DNA of 12,426 nucleotides from Dehalococcoidales bacterium (GTDB lineage Bacteria; Chloroflexota; Dehalococcoidia; Dehalococcoidales; DAOVUZ01). The stretch spans positions 1 to 12,426 of the forward strand of contig DAOVUZ010000008.1 in NCBI GenBank assembly GCA_030632305.1. Reading direction: 5' to 3'. The notes beneath the pieces were generated by a model. That model did no database searches. It saw only the letters and a list, made by a program, of their open reading frames with translations, and was not told where the DNA came from. Each line of letters starts with the position of its first letter. Position 1 is the first letter of the stretch. The position numbers were made by a program, and so were the translations under genes. Below are positions 7,319 through 12,426 of this stretch, piece after piece.

Positions 7319-7779
7319 TTGTTGTCTCCTTGCAGCTCACTCCTGTATTTTTCGTAGGCATCTCGTATTTTATCGTGTTTTATGCCTAGAATTTCAGCGG
7401 CTAGATAGGCAGCATTCTTGGCTCCGGCAGTGCCTATAGCTACAGTGGCGACCGGTATCCCGCCTGGCATCTGAACTATTGAGTAGAGGGCATCAACACC
7501 CTTTAATTCACTGCTGGCTAGGGGCACACCGATGACAGGCAGGGTAGTCCAGCTAGCCAGAACTCCGGGTAGATGGGCGGCTCCCCCGGCAGCGGCGATT
7601 ATGACCTCAATCCCCTGGCTTCGTGCCGCCAGCCCATATTGCCGAGCCTTCTCCGGGGTGCGATGGGCTGATATTACCGATACCTCATAATCAATACCAA
7701 GCTGGGTTAATACTTCCAGCGTTGGCTGCATGGCTTCGGTATCCGATTTACTACCCATAACTACAGCTACTAATGGCAT
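7315..7779 (-). CDS. purE: N5-carboxyaminoimidazole ribonucleotide mutase
   Basis: PurE makes CAIR, the precursor of SAICAR. The 154-residue protein shows the class I fold: VVMGSKSDTEAM (7-18), SAHRTPEKARQY (39-50), AAAGGAAHLPG (62-72), TLPVIGVPL (79-87) and MPGGIPVATVAIG (104-116). Bacterial class I enzymes normally take N5-CAIR made by PurK, but no purK lies in this window, so it must be elsewhere or the enzyme may behave differently. The start overlaps the last 10 bases of purD and has GGAAGG about seven bases upstream. Its end overlaps purB by four bases. This overlap chain purD-purE-purB is strong evidence for a single transcript. Confidence 0.94.
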   Translation of the reverse strand: MPLVAVVMGSKSDTEAMQPTLEVLTQLGIDYEVSVISAHRTPEKARQYGLAARSQGIEVIIAAAGGAAHLPGVLASWTTLPVIGVPLASSELKGVDALYSIVQMPGGIPVATVAIGTAGAKNAAYLAAEILGIKHDKIRDAYEKYRSELQGDNK

Positions 7780-9050
7780 GATTTACCTTCCTTTACTAGA
7801 GCTATATCCTTGCGGTAATGGCAACCTTCAAAGTGAATCCGGAGCAGATTGAGATACACCTTTTGTCTTGCCTCGGCAATAGTCTTACCCATAGCGACTA
7901 CAGTAAGCACCCGTCCGCCGCTGGCTAATACCTGTCCCGGCTCCGAGCCTATTTTGGTTCCAGCGTGAAGTACCAGAATATCTTTATCTAAATTATCCAG
8001 CCCGGTAATGGGGAAGCCTGTCTTGTAGCTACCGGGGTATCCGGCAGATGCCATTACTACTCCAACACAGGCATCCTGGCTCCATTCTACATTTATCTGG
8101 TCAAGTTTACCATTTATTACGGCGAGGAGAATATCTACTAAATCGGTTTTGAGCAGGGGCAGGGTAACTTGTGCTTCTGGGTCGCCAAAGCGGGCATTAA
8201 ATTCCAGCGCCTTGGCTCCGTCATTGGTAATCATTAGCCCACCATAAAGGACACCCTGGTAAGGTCTTCCCTCTGTACCCATAGCCTTTACCGTCGGCTC
8301 CAGAATGGTTTTATTTACTGTTTTAGCTAGTGTCGGACTGTAGAAATGCGGTGGACTATAGCTGCCCATACCGCCGGTATTGGGTCCCTGGTCTCCGTCA
8401 AATACCGGTTTATAATCACAGGCTGATACCATAGGGACTACGGATTTGCCATCGGTAAAGGCAAAGGAACTCATCTCCTTTCCCGATAGACATTCTTCGA
8501 TAAGCACCTTGTCTCCAGCAGCACCAAAGGCTCTGGCTTCCATAATATTTGAAAGAGTATTCAGGGCTTGAGGGATGGAATCGGCTACGGTTACCCCCTT
8601 ACCCGCTGCCAGTCCGTCAGCCTTAACTACTATAGGCGGTGTCTGTTGCTTGATATATTCTTTTGCCCGGGTGTATTCAGAGAAGCTGACGCTTCGGGCG
8701 CAGGGAATATTATACTTTTGCATCAGCTCCTTAGCGAAGACCTTGCTCGACTCTATCTGGGTCGCTTGTTTGGTTGGACCAAAAATAGGGATGCCTGTAT
8801 TTTGGAAGTGGTCAACAATACCCTCAGCCAGAGGTGCCTCGGGTCCGACAATGGTTAGGTCGATCTTCTTTTCCCGGGCTATTTTAGCCAGCGACTCTAT
8901 ATCAGTAGGCTTAATATCCAGGTTTTGGGCAATTTGAGCCGTGCCGGCATTACCCGGAGCTATATAAATCTCATTAACTTTAGGACTCTGGGCTAGTTTC
9001 CACACCAGGGTATGCTCTCTAGCCCCGCCGCCAATAACCAGTATCTTCAG
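7770..9050 (-). CDS. purD: Phosphoribosylamine--glycine ligase, probable CTG start
   Basis: PurD (GAR synthetase) ligates glycine to phosphoribosylamine with ATP. ATP-grasp features, numbered from the extended start, are the N-terminal GGGAREH loop (7-13), APGNAGTA (31-38), VGPEAPL (68-74), KADGLAAGKGV (143-153), QGPNTGGMGSY (221-231) and LEFNARFGDPE (282-292). The first conventional start is a GTG at 9005, but that would delete the conserved strand and glycine-rich loop. Reading on upstream gives K-I-L-V-I-G-G-G-A-R-E-H in frame, preceded by CTG at 9050, then ATT, then a stop. CTG is best placed because GGGGG lies six bases upstream. From CTG the protein is 426 residues, the normal family length. 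A miscalled ATG is the alternative. Confidence 0.9.
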   Translation of the reverse strand: MKILVIGGGAREHTLVWKLAQSPKVNEIYIAPGNAGTAQIAQNLDIKPTDIESLAKIAREKKIDLTIVGPEAPLAEGIVDHFQNTGIPIFGPTKQATQIESSKVFAKELMQKYNIPCARSVSFSEYTRAKEYIKQQTPPIVVKADGLAAGKGVTVADSIPQALNTLSNIMEARAFGAAGDKVLIEECLSGKEMSSFAFTDGKSVVPMVSACDYKPVFDGDQGPNTGGMGSYSPPHFYSPTLAKTVNKTILEPTVKAMGTEGRPYQGVLYGGLMITNDGAKALEFNARFGDPEAQVTLPLLKTDLVDILLAVINGKLDQINVEWSQDACVGVVMASAGYPGSYKTGFPITGLDNLDKDILVLHAGTKIGSEPGQVLASGGRVLTVVAMGKTIAEARQKVYLNLLRIHFEGCHYRKDIALVKEGKSCH

Positions 9051-9066
9051 AATTCACCCCCTCTTT
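9051..9066 (-). promoter_or_regulatory. Ribosome-binding site deciding the purD CTG start
   Basis: Read on the minus strand, AAAGAGGGGGTGAATT directly precedes CTG at 9050-9048. The G-run ends six bases before CTG, a normal spacing, and GGGGGTGA pairs well with the 16S tail. The in-frame TGA at 9054-9056 limits the possible starts to ATT (9053) or CTG (9050). Confidence 0.6.
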
Positions 9067-9073
9067 AAATGTT

Positions 9074-9491
9074 CTAACTGGAATACTTGACTTGCTTGTT
9101 TTTGATGGCGAGCACTACACTACCCACTGCCCCTACCAGAAAGCCTATCGGGCATACAAGGGTTGCCATGATAAAGAAGACAAGGCTCTTCTATGTTAAA
9201 TAGACCGCTAACCACATTGTGCAAGAGGACAAAAACAGGTAGTCCCACGGCGGAAGCTCCAGTTAATAGTAAGAACTTCTTGAGTATTCCTCCCACTTTT
9301 GTCTTTACCGTCAGGAACAGCAATGCCACACTCAGCAAAACGAAGACAACTATAGCAGCAAGAAATATAGCGGGAAGAAGACCCAAAGGCATCAGTAATA
9401 TCACGGCTGGTGGAATGAAAATCGTACTTACCACTATGACAAAAACCCCGACCAATGCCCAGAATATTGACCAAATTAGTTTCCCCTTCAC
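9074..9491 (-). pseudogene. Small multi-pass membrane protein gene, apparently frameshifted
   Basis: From GTG at 9491 the minus strand encodes a very hydrophobic protein with about three membrane segments (roughly residues 5-27, 30-61 and 73-92) split by a TVKTKVGGILKK cationic loop. After the acidic NIEEP (codons at 9197-9183) this frame turns into a hydrophilic tail and stops at 9120. The other frame entered at 9184 gives 36 residues, including TLVCPIGFLVGAVGSVVLAI, which is an obvious last membrane helix, and ends in a K-rich tail with a stop at 9074. That stop is 23 bases from the purD start. The ancestral protein therefore probably read across the shift, with a net loss of two bases (or gain of one) near 9184. 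Function is unknown; I recall similar helices in uncharacterised Dehalococcoidia proteins, but unverified. An assembly error would restore an intact gene. Confidence 0.6.
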
Positions 9492-9515
9492 TTTCCCTCA
9501 CCATCTATTATGTTG

Positions 9516-9596
9516 ATTATTTATCTACCTCACCCCCTGTGTCCCCCTCTTCTTCAAAGGGGGAGGGATGTATTTTGAAGCGGCTTTGCCCCTTCA
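9516..9596 (-). repeat. Second copy of the hairpin-rich intergenic repeat, downstream of guaA
   Basis: On the minus strand this opens with TGAAGGGG...CCGCTTCA (9589-9596 with 9576-9583, one C/C mismatch). A second hairpin follows at 9558-9564 with 9542-9548, then a G-rich tail GGGGGTGAGGTAGATAAA ending near 9516. The order and spacing of these parts match 1370-1516, minus one hairpin. It lies eight bases after the guaA stop, and between it and the membrane gene only about 25 bases remain. It may act as a 3' stabiliser, but no T-run makes it a standard terminator. Confidence 0.7.
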
Positions 9597-9604
9597 GGCT
9601 TTTC

Positions 9605-11296
9605 TTACTCCCACTCAATAGTTGATGGAGGTTTGGAGGTTATATCATAGACGACGCGGTTTACCCCAGGTACTTCATTGACGATGCGGTTGGAAATCCG
9701 AGCCAGAAGGTCATAGGGAAGGCGTGCCCAGTCAGCCGTCATTGCATCCTCGCTGGTTACGGCGCGGATGGCAACCAGATAGCCATATGTCCTATAATCG
9801 CCCATCACCCCCACACTTTTGACATCGGTGAGGATGGCAAAGCTCTGCCACAGTTGACGATATAACTTTGCCTTCTTAATCTCATTCATTACAATGAAGT
9901 CAGCACCACGCAGTATCTCCAGCTTCTCCTCGGTTACCTCACCAATGATACGGATAGCTAGTCCTGGACCGGGGAAGGGCTGTCGCCACACCATCTCTTC
10001 AGGGAGATCTAGCGCTAGTCCTACCTGACGCACCTCATCCTTAAACAGGTCACGCACCGGTTCAATTAGCTGAAGAATCATCTTGGCGGGCAAGCCACCA
10101 ACATTGTGGTGAGTTTTTATCTTGGCTGAAGCCTGGCTTCCTGAAGAAGCGCTCTCAATGACATCAGGGTAAAGGGTTCCCTGAGCCAGGAAATCAACCT
10201 TACCTATTTTTTTAGCCTCCTCCTCAAATACGGAAATAAATTCTTCCCCTATAATCTTGCGTTTCATCTCCGGGTCGGTTATTCCTTTTAATCGGCTAAG
10301 GAACCTTTGGCTAGCATCAACATAGACAATATTCATGCCCAGGTTGAGTTGGAAGACATTAAAGGTTCTTTCCACTTCTTCACGACGCAGTAACCCGTGA
10401 TTAACGAAGATGCAGGTAAGCTGGTCACCGATAGCCCGGTGGATAAGAGTAGCCACTACCGACGAATCAACCCCTCCTGACAGGGCGCTGATGACCTTGC
10501 CGCTACCTACCTGTTTCTTGATTTTAGACAGGTTATCATTTATGAAGTTGCCTATTGTCCAGTTTCCCTTACAGCCACATACTCGATAGACGAAATTTCT
10601 CAGGATTGTCTTTCCCTCAGGAGTATGGGCTACCTCGGGGTGAAACTGAAGTCCGAATATACCCTCACCGTTACCTATGATGGCGAATGGTGAATTTTCA
10701 GTATAGGCTAAGGCGGTAAAACCGGGTGGCATTTCTTCAATTCTATCGGCGTGGCTCATCCATACAGGGGAGGAGGAAGGTAAATCAGTAAATATAGGCG
10801 AATCTACATCGCTTAAGTGAAGGATGGCGTGGCCATACTCGTGCTTTATTCCTGGTGTAACCTGTCCCCCTAGCTGCTTGGTCAGAACTTGCATCCCGTA
10901 GCAGATGCCCAGTATTGGTAACTGGCTTTCATAAATATCAGCCAGAGCCAGAGGAGCATCAGGTTCGTAGACACTACCCGGTCCTCCGGAGAAGATGAAT
11001 CCCTTGGGATTTAGCGGGGCTATCTTTTCCCACGGGGTATCATAAGGTAGCAGCTCACAATATACCTGGCACTCACGGACTCGTCGGGCGATTAGCATAC
11101 TATATTGTGAGCCAAAGTCAATAACAACTATAGCCTCACGCTCAGCGCTGGGTATGACTTCCTTGGGTGAAACCGACGGCTCACCGCCTATCTCTTTGGC
11201 AATCTCCAGATAGGTGGAGACCTCAATATCACCACTGGTAGCTACTCGGTGACTCTCATTTAAGGTTGGTTTTGATTTGCGCTTAGCTTTATCCAT
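9605..11296 (-). CDS. guaA: GMP synthase (glutamine-hydrolysing)
   Basis: GuaA converts XMP to GMP using ATP and ammonia released from glutamine. Order of domains: class I glutamine amidotransferase (about 55-240) with VIDFGSQYSMLIARR (58-72), SGGPGSVYE (103-111), nucleophile C132 in GICYGMQ, and H219/E221 in QFHPEVAHT; then an ATP-pyrophosphatase domain with P-loop SGGVDSS (273-279); then the C-terminal dimerisation domain with PFPGPGLAIRI and the ending TSKPPSTIEWE. The protein is 563 residues, about 50 longer than usual, owing to a charged N-terminal extension (1-52) before the amidotransferase core. No ATG, GTG or TTG start occurs in frame within the extension, so the ATG at 11296 is the best call. 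It has no clear Shine-Dalgarno. It heads the minus-strand purine genes. Confidence 0.95.
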   Translation of the reverse strand: MDKAKRKSKPTLNESHRVATSGDIEVSTYLEIAKEIGGEPSVSPKEVIPSAEREAIVVIDFGSQYSMLIARRVRECQVYCELLPYDTPWEKIAPLNPKGFIFSGGPGSVYEPDAPLALADIYESQLPILGICYGMQVLTKQLGGQVTPGIKHEYGHAILHLSDVDSPIFTDLPSSSPVWMSHADRIEEMPPGFTALAYTENSPFAIIGNGEGIFGLQFHPEVAHTPEGKTILRNFVYRVCGCKGNWTIGNFINDNLSKIKKQVGSGKVISALSGGVDSSVVATLIHRAIGDQLTCIFVNHGLLRREEVERTFNVFQLNLGMNIVYVDASQRFLSRLKGITDPEMKRKIIGEEFISVFEEEAKKIGKVDFLAQGTLYPDVIESASSGSQASAKIKTHHNVGGLPAKMILQLIEPVRDLFKDEVRQVGLALDLPEEMVWRQPFPGPGLAIRIIGEVTEEKLEILRGADFIVMNEIKKAKLYRQLWQSFAILTDVKSVGVMGDYRTYGYLVAIRAVTSEDAMTADWARLPYDLLARISNRIVNEVPGVNRVVYDITSKPPSTIEWE

Positions 11297-11303
11297 TTAT
11301 CAA

Positions 11304-11332
11304 AGGTTATCACTGTGATATACTATCGTCAA
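11304..11332 (-). promoter_or_regulatory. Candidate guaA promoter with a palindrome in the spacer
   Basis: On the minus strand TTGACG (11332-11327) is followed after 17 bases by TAACCT (11309-11304), a good -35 with a weak -10. The perfect 13-base palindrome TATCACTGTGATA (11308-11320) fills most of the spacer, where a bound regulator would block polymerase. Transcription would begin within a few bases of the guaA ATG, giving a nearly leaderless message and explaining the missing Shine-Dalgarno. On the other strand TATACT (11319-11324) could be a -10 for the divergent gene, without a good -35. Confidence 0.4.
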
Positions 11333-11354
11333 GAGGGAAAAACAGTCTTGGTAG

Positions 11355-12011
11355 ATGATAAGAGTAATGTTAGATAAGATTCTTTCCGATGTCCAACAGC
11401 AGGTTGAGACGGGTATTTATATCCTGAAGCAGGGAGGGATAGTTGCCTTTCCTACTGATACTGTCTATGGGCTGGGGGCTTGTGCCAACATTCCTAAGGC
11501 TGTAGAGCATGTTTATCAGGTAAAGGAAAGACCGCAGAATATGGCACTGCCTTTGCTTCTAGCTCATATCTCACAGATAAGCGAGGTGGCTGAGTTTGTG
11601 CCTCAGGTTGCCTGGCTTTTAGCCGATAAATTTCTACCCGGTGCTCTGACCATAGTTCTGTATAAGGCTAAATCAGTTCCTGATATTATCACTGCCGGGG
11701 GTAGGACCGTAGCCGTGCGTGTTCCTGCCCATCCTGTTCCAGTTGCTCTTGTCCAGGGTCTGGGAGCACCTGTTGTGGGAACAAGTGCCAATCTGAGTGG
11801 CGAGCCAAGCGCATTGACTGCTGGCGAGGTCTACTCTCAATTTGGTGATAACATAGACCTGGTTATTGATGGTGGTCGGTGCCCGGGTGGTAGAGAATCT
11901 ACCATAGTTGATGTGACCGGCGAGGTGCCTGTAGTCTTGCGAGAGGGGGCGATATCAAGGGAGGAACTTCAGCGAGTATGCGGAGAAATCGTGTTCAGGG
12001 AAGGAGACTAA
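11355..12011 (+). CDS. L-threonylcarbamoyladenylate synthase (YrdC/Sua5/TsaC family)
   Basis: Enzymes of this family make threonylcarbamoyl-AMP from threonine, bicarbonate and ATP, the first step of the t6A37 modification on ANN-decoding tRNAs. The 218-residue protein is the short, single-domain form without the Sua5 C-terminal domain. Motifs are GGIVAFPTDTVYGLGA (27-42), the substrate-binding KERP (57-60) and LPLLL (65-69), FLPGALTIVL (93-102), TAGGRTVAVRVPAHP (113-127), GTSANLSGEPS (142-152) and GGRESTIVDV (178-187). Neither the ATG at 11355 nor the in-frame ATG at 11367 has a good ribosome-binding site, so the N-terminus is uncertain by four residues. It diverges from guaA and is followed three bases later by rpiB, so the two are probably co-transcribed. 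Confidence 0.92.
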   Translation: MIRVMLDKILSDVQQQVETGIYILKQGGIVAFPTDTVYGLGACANIPKAVEHVYQVKERPQNMALPLLLAHISQISEVAEFVPQVAWLLADKFLPGALTIVLYKAKSVPDIITAGGRTVAVRVPAHPVPVALVQGLGAPVVGTSANLSGEPSALTAGEVYSQFGDNIDLVIDGGRCPGGRESTIVDVTGEVPVVLREGAISREELQRVCGEIVFREGD

Positions 12012-12014
12012 ATA

Positions 12015-12426
12015 GTGCGTATTGCTATCGGCTGTGACCATAGGGGGCTAAATCTCAAGCAATGTATTATAAAGCTAATTAGTGAAACCGGGCACAGCTA
12101 TGAGGACTTTGGCTGTTATACTACTGACCCGGTAGACTATCCTGATATTACCCAAAAGGTAGCCGAAGCGGTAACGACAGGTAACCTTGAATTTGGTATT
12201 TTGATATGCAACACTGGTATTGGTATGAGTATTGCCGCTAATAAGGTCAAGGGGATAAGAGCTGCCCTGTGTTATGATGCCTTCGGTGCTCGGTGTGCTC
12301 GTCAACACAATGATGCCAATATCCTTTGTTTGGGGGAAGGGCAGGCACAGGATACACTACTTGAAATTATTGATGCTTTTCTTAACTCTGAGTTTGAGGG
12401 TGGGAGACATCAGCGGAGGCTAAATA
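12015..12426 (+). CDS. rpiB: Ribose-5-phosphate isomerase B, cut by the window edge
   Basis: RpiB interconverts ribose 5-phosphate and ribulose 5-phosphate in the pentose phosphate pathway, supplying the ribose of PRPP that both the purine and histidine routes here consume. The frame opens at GTG 12015 with AAGGAGA seven bases upstream (12001-12007), three bases after the preceding stop, and is open to the right edge (137 codons). Family motifs are IAIGCDHRGLNLK (3-15), VDYPDIT (40-46), the catalytic-cysteine loop ICNTGIGMSIAANK (64-77, C65), KGIRAALC (79-86), RQHNDANILCLG (96-107) and the near-terminal FEGGRHQRRLN. Only about ten residues should be missing. The loop has N where ICGTG is commonest. 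The cysteine and histidine H98 are kept, so activity is expected. Confidence 0.92.
   Translation, partial: MRIAIGCDHRGLNLKQCIIKLISETGHSYEDFGCYTTDPVDYPDITQKVAEAVTTGNLEFGILICNTGIGMSIAANKVKGIRAALCYDAFGARCARQHNDANILCLGEGQAQDTLLEIIDAFLNSEFEGGRHQRRLN

Noticed and set aside
9208..9504. A 98-codon minus-strand frame starting ATG at 9504, overlapping the membrane gene.
   Set aside because: It has an ATG, but the product shows no hydrophobic segments or recognisable motif, while the overlapping frame encodes clear membrane helices.
9193..9516. A 107-codon plus-strand open frame opposite the small membrane gene.
   Set aside because: Its product is the T/N/K-rich shadow typical of the strand opposite a hydrophobic gene. 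It lacks a ribosome-binding site and clashes with operon direction.
12075..12308. A 77-codon minus-strand frame near the right edge.
   Set aside because: It lies entirely inside rpiB, which has unmistakable family motifs on the plus strand.

Overview
The window is a compact, protein-coding stretch of a bacterial chromosome with two biosynthetic gene blocks facing each other tail to tail, followed by a small divergent block. Moderate base composition, very short intergenic gaps, frequent non-ATG starts (TTG for hisG and hisD, GTG for hisB and rpiB, apparently CTG for purD) and the flavour of the proteins suggest a member of the Chloroflexota, most likely class Dehalococcoidia. That assignment is inferred from general familiarity with these proteins and was not confirmed by any search. 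No rRNA, tRNA, CRISPR array, phage gene or transposase is visible.

Region 1 (about 1-5903, + strand) is a partial histidine operon: hisZ, hisG, hisD, hisC, hisB. HisZ and HisG catalyse and regulate the first step (ATP + PRPP). HisB, HisC and HisD act late (IGP dehydration, transamination, and oxidation to histidine). The middle-step genes (hisI/E, hisA, hisH, hisF) and the phosphatase are not here. Two things stand out. HisG is a double-length protein made of two HisG-like units whose signature motifs have decayed in complementary ways. A hairpin-rich intergenic repeat sits between hisZ and hisG and runs into the hisG ribosome-binding site and start codon.

Region 2 (about 5969-11296, - strand) reads guaA, a small membrane-protein gene that looks frameshifted, purD, purE, purB. 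purD, purE and purB overlap end to start and form a tight purine operon. purB and hisB converge with only 65 bases between them. The annotated-looking GTG start of purD is internal: the glycine-rich N-terminus is present upstream and appears to start at CTG. A second copy of the hairpin repeat lies just after guaA.

Region 3 (11297-12426, + strand) is divergent from guaA. A 58-base gap holds a perfect palindrome inside a candidate guaA promoter. It is followed by a YrdC/Sua5-type threonylcarbamoyl-AMP synthase gene and rpiB, which runs off the right edge and has a GTG start.

I see no wholly new multi-gene system here. The most unusual items are the tandem HisG, the repeat family that has become part of the hisG translation start, the CTG start of purD and the broken membrane gene.
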